Source of the DNA: Sorangium cellulosum
GTDB taxonomy: Bacteria > Myxococcota_A > Polyangia > Polyangiales > Polyangiaceae
NCBI RefSeq assembly: GCF_002950945.1
Contig: NZ_CP012673.1
Span: 496,001-560,000, forward strand
Direction of reading: 5' to 3'
Length of the DNA: 64,000 bases
Shown: piece after piece, positions 8,784 to 17,219 of the stretch
How the letters are laid out: each line of letters begins with the position of its first letter
How positions within the stretch are numbered: the first letter of the stretch is position 1
Notes under the pieces: generated by a model
Told to the model about the DNA's origin: nothing
The model's input: the letters and a program-made list of their open reading frames with translations, nothing else
The model's database searches: none
Made by a program: the position numbers and the translations under genes

Positions 8784-9476
8784 CTATGAGTGGATCGCGT
8801 TGAGAGGCGCGTTCCGGCTCTTGGATGTGAGCGGTTGAGGTCGCGCCGCTGCGGAGGGCGTGGCGCCAGGCTCGGGCGCGTCGCTGGTCGTGCCCGTGTG
8901 CGGCGGCGCCGCGGCCTCGCCGGCGGCGTCGTCGACGGACAGCGGGTTGATGGCTACCGAGGCAGGCGGCCTGCGTACGATGGGCGGACCGTTCGGGAAG
9001 CGCTCAGGATGGGCGGCGTAGGCCGCATCGAGGGCGACCTGCCGACGGGCCGCGATACCTTCGACGCGGCCGTAGAACACATCAGCCCACGTCCAGATCT
9101 GGTTGGGGGCCGTGGCGGTGAGCGTCGGCTTGGCATGCGTCATCGGCCCACGCTGCGCGCCCCGCTCGTCGCTCTCGCCGGACACCGCGAGCAACCGGTA
9201 CATCGTGCGGATGGAGGCGAGGTCGACGCCGCGCGGCAGCAGCGTCGCGTAGACCTCCGGCGGGGGCTGGTCGACGAACTCGTCGCTGTGCAGCACGTCG
9301 AGCACGGCCTGCCGCTCGGGGTCGCCGAGTCGGCGTGGGCTCGGAGCGGGCTCGTGCCGCGCGGGCGGCGTCGCGGGCTGGGTCTGGCGGTAAAGCGTGG
9401 CGCGGCTGACGCCGAGTGCCGTACACGTCTGCGCGAGGGGGACGAGCGGGTCATCGCGCTCTTCGATGACGTCCAT
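8784..9476 (-). pseudogene. IS3-family transposase (OrfB) with the catalytic core deleted
   Basis: The N-terminal half matches IS3-family OrfB: CTALGVSRATLYRQ helix-turn-helix, DEFVDQPPPEVYATLL, IRTMYRLL and TAPNQIWTW. After TW the sequence jumps to ADVFYGRVEGIAARRQ and to a C-terminal part, AAHPERFPNGPPIVRRPP, that normally follows the integrase core. The DDE catalytic domain is therefore gone although the frame stays open (230 codons). It cannot be an active transposase. It lies between the first xylanase and the esterase gene. Confidence 0.8.
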
Positions 9477-9512
9477 CAGCGCTCTCCGTCGGTGCCACGG
9501 CGAGGAGGTCGG

Positions 9513-10577
9513 TCAGAACTGCTTGAAAAATTTCCACGACTCGATGGGAATCCAATTCGGATTGCCGTCGATGTTCGTGTGCCCGCCGCCGAAGGTGCAC
9601 ACCCGCGTCGGATGTTCCGGATCGCAATCCTGGAAATCGTAGCAGCTGTACGCGCCGTTTGAAGTCGGGATCTCGTCCGGAATCGTGCAGCCGTTGTCTT
9701 CGGCTTTTTCGAGGGCAATGAACTTGGCCCCTCGCTTTTGAGCTTCGTTGTTCACCCAGGGGCAAGTCCCGTCGCTCATGCCCGTCATGTGCATCCAAGC
9801 AATGGGCTTATGTGTCTTTTCAGGCAACCAGATGTTGTAGTTGGCCGGGGCGATGCCCACGGCCGCACGGATTTCTGCTTGATGGTTCGTCGACAGCGAA
9901 TAGGTGATCATCCCTCCGAAACTGAAGCCGGTCGCGAACACGCGGGTCGTGTCGTAGCAGACATTTTCATTCATGAACGCCATGATGTCGTCGAACAGCG
10001 CGTGGTCCTTCTCTTGCCACGTTGCACCGTCCGAGGAGGGGGCCACGAAAATGGCTTGCTCTCCGTCGGCCTCCATCTGCGGTTTGAGAAAGTAGAAGTC
10101 TTGCCCCTCGACGTCTTGCCAGCGGCTGCCGATCCAATGTGAGGTGTAGAACAGCCGGTAGGGCTTGTTCATGTCGTAGTTGCTGGGCATATCGACGTAG
10201 TACACGCGATTTTGGCCCGAACTTGAGATCGTATACTCCTTGGTCGTCAACGTGGTTGCCTTGCCGCACCCCGCGCTCGGCACAGGCGCGTTCCCCATGG
10301 GAATGGCTCCTTCGGGCCAGCCACCCATGCCAGTACCGCCGCTGCCGGTCGGCTCAGCCCCGCCACTCCCGCCGCTGTTGTCACCGCCGGTCCCAGCCGC
10401 GGTGGTGCCGCTGGAGGTCGCAACGCCGCTGCCGCTCGCGCTACTAACGGAGCCGGTCGCCGTCGCTCCGCCTCCTCCGTCGTTGTTCGAGTCGGACTCG
10501 GCGGGGGCGCACGAAATCGCGGCCCAACTCGCAAGGGTGACACAAAAGGCGAGTCGGCTGAACGTTTGATCTTGCAT
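9513..10577 (-). CDS. Secreted lipoprotein esterase, feruloyl/acetylxylan esterase-like (CE1/PHB depolymerase family)
   Basis: This predicted surface esterase probably removes feruloyl or acetyl groups from xylan side chains. Starting at the ATG at 10577 gives a signal peptide with lipobox AISC (Cys23). A Gly/Ser/Thr-rich linker follows (about 30-100), then an alpha/beta hydrolase domain with nucleophile Ser219 in ATGFSFGG and the catalytic His near 333 in GGGHTNIDGNP. The PSNYD...RLFYTSHW region is typical of the LpqC/feruloyl-esterase group. A start 25 codons further upstream would place a basic stretch before the signal peptide and is unlikely. Two GH11 xylanases within 4 kb support a role in xylan breakdown. 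The substrate is inferred, and a polyester depolymerase role cannot be excluded. Confidence 0.82.
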   Translation of the reverse strand: MQDQTFSRLAFCVTLASWAAISCAPAESDSNNDGGGGATATGSVSSASGSGVATSSGTTAAGTGGDNSGGSGGAEPTGSGGTGMGGWPEGAIPMGNAPVPSAGCGKATTLTTKEYTISSSGQNRVYYVDMPSNYDMNKPYRLFYTSHWIGSRWQDVEGQDFYFLKPQMEADGEQAIFVAPSSDGATWQEKDHALFDDIMAFMNENVCYDTTRVFATGFSFGGMITYSLSTNHQAEIRAAVGIAPANYNIWLPEKTHKPIAWMHMTGMSDGTCPWVNNEAQKRGAKFIALEKAEDNGCTIPDEIPTSNGAYSCYDFQDCDPEHPTRVCTFGGGHTNIDGNPNWIPIESWKFFKQF

Positions 10578-11118
10578 CACAGGTCTCCTACGTACCGGAA
10601 TCAGGTGAAAAGGAAAAAACGATTCGAGCGTATCAAGGGCGACTCGCCACACTCACCTCAGGTGACAGAGCGTTCCTCACGGGATCCGCCTCCCTGGCAA
10701 AGTGCCTCCCACCCGGCTGCAGGATTTCACGACAGCCGTCGAACAAGCGAGGGTTGTCGCGTCCTCTATTGGATCGCTCTTGGCAAAACGCCGATCACCA
10801 TCGATCAGCAATCGCTTCCGCGACGACCGAGCGAACAGGATCGGTGTAAAAATCGACCGAATGGATCAGATTGACGAAGAGCTCGGTACTCAGGAGGACC
10901 CGAGCAAACCGAAACAAAAAGATGACCCTCGACTGGAATGTGAACGCTCACATTGCCGGTGTCAATTCCAATCGACCGGCCCGCGGGTATCTTCGGGCCC
11001 GAGGGAGGACATGGCTGGCAGGGCTCCTTCGGAGCGCCGCGTTAAGAGGGGTGGGCGCCGGACCGCGGCCATCGCCGGACTGCCCGACTACAATCGTACT
11101 GTCAGCGTGTCATGTTGC
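10578..11118. other. Intergenic region with a GTGAACGCTCAC palindrome
   Basis: No credible gene is seen. A near-palindromic GTGAACGCTCAC lies at 10940-10951 and recurs at 11593-11604; a related form stands near 14380-14391 beside another IS91 fragment. The three may be leftovers of element ends. Confidence 0.4.
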
Positions 11119-11310
11119 CGCGGCCGATGCGGAAACCGTGCCGCCATGGTCACTGAGCCCCGGAACATCGTCCGCTTCCTCTGCGCGCTCGGCGAGCCGG
11201 CCGATGTTCCAGCACGCTCTCCCAGCGTCCACGCGGCGACCACCGTACTGGAAAAGCACCGTTGTGCGCCAAGGCGCTCGGTGACGCCGTATAACGTCTC
11301 GCGACGCACC
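11119..11310 (+). pseudogene. IS91-type transposase C-terminal remnant
   Basis: The frame encodes CGNRAAMVTEPRNIVRFLCA followed by a Pro/Arg-rich tail. This matches the end of IS91-like transposases, in which a cysteine pair is followed by a TEP.NI.RFL.ALG segment. The fragment at 14279-14377 on the other strand encodes the same segment. No upstream catalytic domain is present. Confidence 0.55.
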
Positions 11311-12155
11311 TCCCGGGCCAGACCAACGCCCGGACGGACACGTGTGCCTACAGCACGCCGATGCGCCCCGTAGCGCGCTCGGCGCCGCCCGGACCACGCT
11401 CTTTCGACCCAGGACCGAGCCATCACGACGCTCGCGGTCCCACCCTTTCGGTTTGCTGCGCTACACTTCCTCGCGCTGCGATCCGGCTTGATGTCCGCCG
11501 ACGTCCGGTGACGAGCGCCCGCGCCACGGAGCTCGGGGGTGGTTGAGCTGGCGGATCGCCGCGGGCGGCGGATCGGCGTTGACATCCGCAACGTGAACGC
11601 TCACAATGAGACCTCATCCTTACGCTTTACCCTGAGTGGGCCGTCATGAGCACCGGGACCTCCGTCATCGGGATCGGGATCGATCTCTTCACCGGCTCCC
11701 ATTGTTCGGTCGTCGCGGACACACGCGGCGGCGCGTTCGCGGGCGCCGCGCACAGGCCTCCACGACAGGGCCGCTGTGCATTTCCCGCGTGGCCGCTCAG
11801 CGTCGAGCAGATCGAGTCGCTTCACGCCGGGAGGGGCCTTGTGCAGCCCTGCCGGCGCGCGGCGCCTGGTCCATCTCGCTCCAGCTCTTCGAGCGCGCTC
11901 GCCTGCCGAGCGCGGCCGGCGCGGCCCGCTGGTCGCAGGCGATCGTCGACGAGATTCGCGCGCCTGGCGCGCCTGGCGCGCCAGGCGATCGCGCCCGTCG
12001 AGGCCTCGGCCTCCCTGTCGGCGTCAAGCCGCCATCGTCACTCTGCATCTGATGGTATCGCACCTTCTTGATGACCAGGCCCGGTTGCGATGCACAATCG
12101 GCCTTGACCTGACTGCCAGTCTCGAACAATAGATAGACCAAGAAAGGCAATCGCC
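11311..12155. other. Intergenic region, one perfect 18-bp palindrome, no confident gene
   Basis: Several overlapping frames are open (for example from the ATG at 11646) but none resembles a known protein. A perfect palindrome CGCCTGGCGCGCCAGGCG is at 11970-11987. The last 100 bp should hold the promoter of the xylanase gene. Confidence 0.35.
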
Positions 12156-12866
12156 ATGAACAAAATCACCTGGTTTGGCATGTGCTCCGCCCTTGGGCTC
12201 CTACTGACCAACTGCGTCATGGATGGCGCAGAAGTGGACATGACCGAGGCCGATCTGGACACCGATCAAAGCGCCCTCACGATAAGCACGAATCAAACCG
12301 GCACGGACGGCCGGTGGTACACGTTCTGGAAAGATGGCGGGTCGGTCAGCATGAATTTGAACGGCGGCGGCAACTACGCTGTCAATTGGGCAGGTGGCAA
12401 CTATAATTTCGTTGGCGGCAAGGGCTGGAGCACTGGGTCGTCGAGCAGGAGCATTGGCTACAATGCCGGCGTCTGGTCGACGGGCAGCAGCAATGCGTAT
12501 CTAACTCTCTATGGGTGGACGACAAACCCACTCGTGGAATACTACGTCGTTGACAGCTGGGGCAGCTGGAGACCGCCGGGGGGAACGCCGGCGGGCTCAG
12601 TCACCACGGACGGGGGCACCTACGACCTGTACAGGATGCAGCGAGTCAACGCGCCCTCCATCATAGGCAATACGACGTTCTATCAGTACTGGAGTGTCCG
12701 AAGGTCGAAGAGGCCCACCGGGACCAACAGCGTCATCACATTTTCCAATCACGTAAATGCTTGGGCGTCAAAGGGGTGGAACCTTGGCACTCACAATTAC
12801 CAGGTGATGGCAACAGAGGTGTTCAACCCCTCAAGCAGCGGCAGCTCCAACCTGACGGTGTGGTAG
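12156..12866 (+). CDS. GH11 endo-1,4-beta-xylanase (lipoprotein)
   Basis: This single-domain 236-residue xylanase should cut the xylan backbone. A short signal peptide ends in a lipobox-like LTNC (Cys20). The GH11 fold runs from about residue 42 to the end, with nucleophile Glu128 in PLVEYYVV, acid/base Glu221 in [10 protein letters not shown], and the [11 protein letters not shown] block. AGAAAGG stands eight bases before the ATG. Its catalytic domain resembles that of the protein at 7203-8585, but this gene has GC content closer to the host. The stop codon abuts a truncated IS91 transposase gene directly, which suggests that the element inserted at or was captured with the gene's 3' end. 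Confidence 0.95.
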   Translation: MNKITWFGMCSALGLLLTNCVMDGAEVDMTEADLDTDQSALTISTNQTGTDGRWYTFWKDGGSVSMNLNGGGNYAVNWAGGNYNFVGGKGWSTGSSSRSIGYNAGVWSTGSSNAYLTLYGWTTNPLVEYYVVDSWGSWRPPGGTPAGSVTTDGGTYDLYRMQRVNAPSIIGNTTFYQYWSVRRSKRPTGTNSVITFSNHVNAWASKGWNLGTHNYQVMATEVFNPSSSGSSNLTVW

Positions 12867-13250
12867 AATCAACGTACGGGGCCATCGACGACGGCGCCAT
12901 CGCCGTCCGGATACCCAAGCACGCGAAGAAGGAGCTCGAAGCCTACCTCGACTGCGGGCTGCTCTGCCGCGGGCTCGCGCGGCTCCGGTGCGAGCGCTGC
13001 GAAGAGAGTCGGCTGGTGGCCTTCAGCTGTAAAGGACGCGGTTTCTGCCCGTCGTGTCTGGGCCGACGCATGTGTGCCACGGCGGCGAACCTGATCGAGG
13101 ACGTCCTGCCCGAGGTGGCGCACCGTCCGTGGGTGTTGACGTTTCCGTTTCCGTGGCGGCGCAGGCTCGCCCAGGACGGGGCGTTGTTCGGCGTGCTGAC
13201 CCGCATCTTCGTCGAGAGCGTGGAGCGGTTCTACGAAAAGCGCGCCGCGC
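12867..13250 (+). pseudogene. IS91-family transposase, N-terminal zinc-binding part only
   Basis: The frame directly after the xylanase stop encodes LDCGLLCRGLARLRCERC, then FSCKGRGFCPSCLGRRM and VLTFPFPWRRRLA. These are the cysteine-rich N-terminal domain and first core block of IS91/IS801-type transposases. Homology stops near FYEKRA (about 13245); the rest of the frame to 13339 is unrelated. The HUH catalytic domain is missing. No start codon is evident in front of it. Confidence 0.8.
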
Positions 13251-13386
13251 GCCGTGTACACCCGAAAGCTTCTCCGTCGGGGCCGCTGCGGACATGGGGC
13301 CTCCCGGCGCTCGGCGAGGGTGCGAGCGTCCTGCTCTAAGCTACCCCCTTCCGCGCCCCGCGCAGAAGTCGACGAGCGCGCCCGCT

Positions 13387-14268
13387 TCAAGGCGCCGGCG
13401 CCGCGTCCGCGAGGCCGTCGGCGGCCCGCCCGATCCGCTCCAAGATCTCGCCCACTTCCTCGTCGGAGGTGTCGTGCTCGACCCCGACGTACTCGCGCAG
13501 CTCCGCGGTGTACCCGGCGCGCCGCAGCTCGGCGATCGAGGCGCGCGCGCCTCGGGTCGGCACCGCCAGGTCGGAGGCGCCGTGGAAGGCCGTGACCGGC
13601 GGAAGTGTTGCCGGGCGCGGCCCCGAGCTTAGCGCCGCCGACGGGTAGAGCGACGGCGGGAGCAGGCCGCTGATGGGGAAGGCGGCCGCCAGCGCCTCGA
13701 GGTGCGTGACCGCCAGGGCGAAGGCCATGATGCCGCCCTGCGAGAAGCCGGTGACGAGGGGCTTGCCGACGGTGGGGCGGGCGGCTACCAGGGCGGCGAG
13801 CGCGGCAGCGATCCGATCTGCTTCCCGCGTGACCAGGGGGGCGGCGACGTCGTCGCTTACGGAGTCGTACCAGATGTACATCCCGCCGCTCGGGTGGCCG
13901 TACGGGAGGATGAGCCGGGCGCGGCGGCGGTAGCGCCGGAGCAGCTGCAGGAAGTCCGCGGGGTCCCCGCCCATGGGGTGCAGCGCGACGATGATCGGCA
14001 CCCGCTCGTCGGGTCGCGCCCCGCCCGTCATGTGCTCGAGGTAGCGCACGCCCGCGATCTCGCCCCGGGTGGTGCTCCCCGGCGCTCCCGCCGGCGGCGG
14101 AGGCGCGACCGGCCCAGCTGACGGCGTCTCCGACGACGGACGCGCGGCCGCCGACCCCGCTGGGGGCGCCGGCGCCGGCTCGCGGCTGCACCCAGGCCCC
14201 GCCAGGAGGACCACGCCGATGGAGAGGAGCAGGCGCAAACGAAGGGGATCGGCCGACGGGTGGCGCAT
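13387..14268 (-). CDS. Lipoprotein alpha/beta hydrolase, phospholipase/carboxylesterase type
   Basis: This 293-residue predicted secreted hydrolase begins at the ATG at 14268 with a signal peptide ending in LAGPGC. A Pro/Ala-rich linker and an alpha/beta hydrolase domain follow. The oxyanion region IIVALHPMGGDP, the nucleophile elbow VTGFSQGGIM and the late catalytic His in GVEHDTSDEE are all visible; FHGASDLAVP probably carries the acid. This layout fits the carboxylesterase/phospholipase group. The substrate is unknown. It lies next to the xylanase island and could be another polysaccharide-side-chain esterase, but no sequence feature proves that. Confidence 0.8.
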   Translation of the reverse strand: MRHPSADPLRLRLLLSIGVVLLAGPGCSREPAPAPPAGSAAARPSSETPSAGPVAPPPPAGAPGSTTRGEIAGVRYLEHMTGGARPDERVPIIVALHPMGGDPADFLQLLRRYRRRARLILPYGHPSGGMYIWYDSVSDDVAAPLVTREADRIAAALAALVAARPTVGKPLVTGFSQGGIMAFALAVTHLEALAAAFPISGLLPPSLYPSAALSSGPRPATLPPVTAFHGASDLAVPTRGARASIAELRRAGYTAELREYVGVEHDTSDEEVGEILERIGRAADGLADAAPAP

Positions 14269-14278
14269 TGGTACAACA

Positions 14279-14377
14279 TTACTCAGGCCGCGGGAGCGAT
14301 GCCGGGCGCAAGCCACCGAGCGCGGTGAGGAAGCGGGCGATGTTGCTCGGCTCGGTGATCATGGCGACGCGGTTGCA
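14279..14377 (-). pseudogene. IS91-type transposase C-terminal remnant
   Basis: The minus strand encodes MCNRVAMITEPSNIARFLTA and a short tail ending in a TAA at 14281-14279. It is the same C-terminal block as in the fragment at 11119-11310. It stands immediately upstream of the hydrolase gene, with a GTGAACGTTCGC sequence at its far end. Confidence 0.55.
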
Positions 14378-14454
14378 CATCGCGAACGTTCACCATCACC
14401 GAGGCAGGCAAGCAGCGGTTCCGCCACCTCGTGCTCGACACCTCTCAACCCCAC

Positions 14455-14795
14455 GGGAGTACCGGGAGCTGTTTGCGTTCAAGGTCACCGCGTTCGACCA
14501 GATCGAGCCGAGCGAGCGCAAACAGGTCCTCGAGCACTGCGTCGAGTTTGCGCGCGCCCATGTCCGCCACCTCGAGGCGCAAGCGCGCGACGTCGCCCAC
14601 GCATCGAGCTACGGACACGCGCCTGAGCATCGGGCACGCTTCGCCGACGTCTTCGAACACCTCGTTGCGGTGTGGACACGCGAAGCCGAGTGGGCCTCCG
14701 AACTTCTCGTTCGTGAAGCCGCCGAGCCATCGACCAAGCGGCGAAGAGCTACTTGCGCAGCGCGAGACGCGCGGCCCATCGTTAAGAAGCCGTGA
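14455..14795 (+). CDS. Hypothetical protein or fragment
   Basis: A plus-strand frame running to the TGA/TAG region near 14795 encodes a helical, charged stretch, REYRELFAFKVTAFDQI and FARAHVRHLEAQARDV, with codon bias like a real gene. No start codon with a ribosome binding site is seen, and the frame continues upstream into unrelated sequence. It is probably the 3' end of a broken gene. I do not recognise the family. Confidence 0.35.
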
Positions 14796-14927
14796 GTGAG
14801 CCCGGGGCCCTCGATGAGGTCCACCGCGACTCCATCGCCGTCTGCCGTTGGGTGTCGGAGCGGCTCGGTGGGCCGGTGGCGCGAACGGATAGTCGATTGG
14901 CACCCGTTGCGAGTGTGGACACGGTCC

Positions 14928-15179
14928 ATCCAAGCCGCCGTCGACGCGGGGATCTCCAAGTTCGGGCGCATCGACGCGCTCACGAACAACGCGGGCTACG
15001 GCGCGTACGGACCGCTCGAGGTGACCTCGCTCGACAAGATACGTCGCCAGTTCGACGTGAACGTCCTCGGCGTCCTCGCGACGACGAAGGCGCTCTTGCC
15101 GCACTTTCGCGCGAACCGAAGCGGCGTCATCGTCAACATCTCCTCTGGGGGCGGCCGCGTCACGCTCCCGCTTGGCACG
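14928..15179 (+). pseudogene. Short-chain dehydrogenase/reductase internal fragment
   Basis: The frame encodes GRIDALTNNAGYGAYGPLE, then FDVNVLGVLATTKALLPHF and GVIVNISSGGG. These are the NNAG and N-[VI]-S-S core blocks of classical SDR enzymes. The N-terminal nucleotide-binding glycine motif is absent and the sequence breaks off before the YxxxK active site, where TLPLGT runs into unrelated sequence. It is a non-functional internal piece. Confidence 0.75.
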
Positions 15180-15344
15180 CACCTCCGGCGGCACGGGCAT
15201 CTCGAGATCGAGCACGACGTCGAGGAGGAGGACGAGCCCGAGGCCGCGCTCTGTGCCTCCGCCGTCTCGGGACGAGAGCCGCCCGCCGGCCCGCAATGGC
15301 TCTGCGGGCTCTCGTCGTATTGTCCGAGCGCGCTCGCGTACGAC

Positions 15345-15488
15345 ACCGGCGGGGTAAGGCGTGCGTCGGCTCACCGGGATGTGGGTGTGCTCGGGGAGGT
15401 AGAGCGAGTCGAAGCCGCGCGCCTCTACGGCGCGCGCCAGCTCTACGATGCCGATACCGCGATCGATGACGAAGTGGGTAATGCCGCA
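15345..15488 (-). pseudogene. LLM-class flavin/F420-dependent oxidoreductase N-terminal fragment
   Basis: The minus strand encodes GITHFVIDRGIGIVELARAV, then GFDSLYLPEHTHIPVSRR. This matches the start of LLM-class oxidoreductases closely. Homology ends at TPYPAG. Together with the SDR fragment it marks this stretch as a graveyard of truncated genes. Confidence 0.75.
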
Positions 15489-15594
15489 GCGCGTAGGCTC
15501 TCTTACCACGTCGCCGTAGCGCACAGCGCAGGAAGAGGACGCGGCGCTCCTGCGGCGCTCGCCGAGGCGCTCCGCTTCAATCCTTCAGGGCGCT

Positions 15595-16227
15595 CTAAGC
15601 CCCAGGCATCTTGAGGCCGCGCTCGTCCATCACGGCTTTGTTGCGCGCCTCGCTCTTCGCGTACGCCGGGCGGGCTTTGACCCGCTCGGCATATCCGGTG
15701 AAGCTCGGGCGCGGCTCGAGCATCTTGAAGTCGAGCATGAACGCGATGGTGCCGCCGAAGATGACGTCGGCCATCGAGAACTCCCTGCCGAGGACGAAGT
15801 CACGGCCAGAGATGGCCGATTCCATCGTCGCGATCATGTCGTCGTAGTTGCCCCAACCGGCGGAGCCGGCGCGGAACTCCCAGTTGCTGGCCTTGGCCAT
15901 CGAGCCGGGCTCGATGACCGAGGGGGCGAAGAGCGACCAGCGAAAATAAGTGCCGCGCGCCGCGTCGTCGAGCTTCGGCGCGAGGCGGCCCGGGGCATAA
16001 CGATCCGCGAGATAGAGGCCGATCGCCGCGGATTCGGTGACGACGGTGTCGCCGTCGACGAGCAAGGGCAGCTTGCCCATCGGATTGAGCTTCGTGACGC
16101 CCTCCTTCTTCTGGTCGCCGGCCATGATGTCGACGAACTTGAGCTCGTACTCGACGCCGACTTCCTCGAGCATCCACACAGTGTTGGCGGCGCGCGAAAA
16201 CGGGTGGTGGTAAAGAACGATGGCCAT
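15595..16227 (-). CDS. Glutathione S-transferase family protein
   Basis: This 210-residue cytosolic protein has the two-domain GST layout. The N-terminal thioredoxin-like domain begins MAIVLYHHPFSRAANTVWML, with Ser12 in the usual active-site position, and has NPMGKLPLLVDGD (cis-Pro) and TESAAIGLYLAD (glutathione gamma-Glu contact). An all-helical C-terminal half includes FSMADVIFGG, the conserved N-capping region. The ATG at 16227 follows GGAGAAAGAG. It should conjugate glutathione or a related thiol to electrophiles, or act in thiol transfer. It appears intact and stands among broken genes. Confidence 0.9.
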   Translation of the reverse strand: MAIVLYHHPFSRAANTVWMLEEVGVEYELKFVDIMAGDQKKEGVTKLNPMGKLPLLVDGDTVVTESAAIGLYLADRYAPGRLAPKLDDAARGTYFRWSLFAPSVIEPGSMAKASNWEFRAGSAGWGNYDDMIATMESAISGRDFVLGREFSMADVIFGGTIAFMLDFKMLEPRPSFTGYAERVKARPAYAKSEARNKAVMDERGLKMPGA

Positions 16228-16684
16228 GGTGGTGTCTCTTTCTCCGTTCGTTTCCGCCGGTCGGTCGGCGGCGCGGCGGAGGCTACCAGAGGCCGGCCCC
16301 GTTGGGCGCGGCGTCAGGTGCGGCAGATTTGAATTCCTCTGCCCGCCGCGTTCATGGCTCCCGCCTCGACGCGTGGCGACCTCGACCGCTACCCGGCGAT
16401 GATCACCGGCGCGAGCCGCGGCCACACGAACGAGAGCGCGCAGGCGCCGCGTCGGCGCCTCCAAAGCTCGTCCAGCGGGCCGAGCACACGGGCCTGCGCC
16501 GCAGGCTGTGGAGTGAGGGCGGCCCCCTGGATGGGATGAGGCAGCCCAAGCGGCGCCTGGACCCGTGATGCCAACCACACCGGTGATGCTGCGGGCCTTG
16601 ACCACGGGCGACGCGGCGGCGGAGGGCGCCCCGATGGGCGGCACCGGAGCCGCCCTCGGCGGCGAAACAGGCGGAAAACGATGG
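16228..16684. other. Intergenic region without a recognisable gene
   Basis: Open frames exist on the minus strand but their translations are Pro/Arg/Ala-rich and resemble nothing known. A duplicated kinase-gene segment starts at 16685. Confidence 0.35.
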
Positions 16685-17142
16685 CGTCGAGCGGCTCGCC
16701 GCCGAGCACGCCGGCGGCGCCGCGCAGGGCCTGGCCGAGCAGGCCGAGCGGGGAGCCGTTGCGGAGCGAGTCCCCCCGGCCGATCCACACCGTGAGCGGC
16801 TCGCCCCGCCGCTGCAGGGAGCGGAGGAGCTCCTGCGCCAGGCGAGATTTCCCGGCCCCGGCCGGCGCGACCGCGACGAACGCCTGCGCCTGCCGCTCCG
16901 TGACGCACTCGGTGAAGGCCTGCTCGAGGCTCGTGAGCTCGCGCTCCCGGCGGACGCAGGGCGTGGGCTTGCCGAGGGATCGCCTGCACCTCGGCGAGCA
17001 GGTCCGCGCCGTCGCGGGGGTCCTTCGCGAGCATCCGGCTCACGAGCGCGTCGAGGGCGGGCGGCACGTCCGAGACGCACGGCGAGCAAAATACCGAGCC
17101 GGGGCGCGCTCGCGCAACGGTTGTTGGAGACCACCGGGAGGC
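16685..17142 (-). pseudogene. Collapsed near-identical copy of the kinase-ATPase gene from 1-3145
   Basis: 16685-16977 matches 1501-1793 with about two differences in 293 bp (constant offset 15184). 16978-17019 matches 2336-2377. After a 12-bp deletion, 17021-17070 matches 2391-2440. 17071 to about 17142 matches 3136 to about 3207 with some changes. The pieces are in the same order and on the same strand as in the complete gene, so this is one copy with three internal deletions. The kinase start codon is no longer in frame with the rest and most of the kinase domain is gone. It cannot make a working kinase. Confidence 0.9.
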
Positions 17143-17219
17143 GTCGAGGGGTGACCCCGGACGAGCGCCTGCGCTGGACGCCTGCGCTAGCTCTTGCGGG
17201 AGCGGCGAGCGAGCCGGGC

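Noticed and set aside
11646..12071. Possible small gene starting MSTGTSVIGIGIDL
   Set aside because: No ribosome binding site, no recognisable domain, and several competing frames are equally open in this GC-rich stretch.
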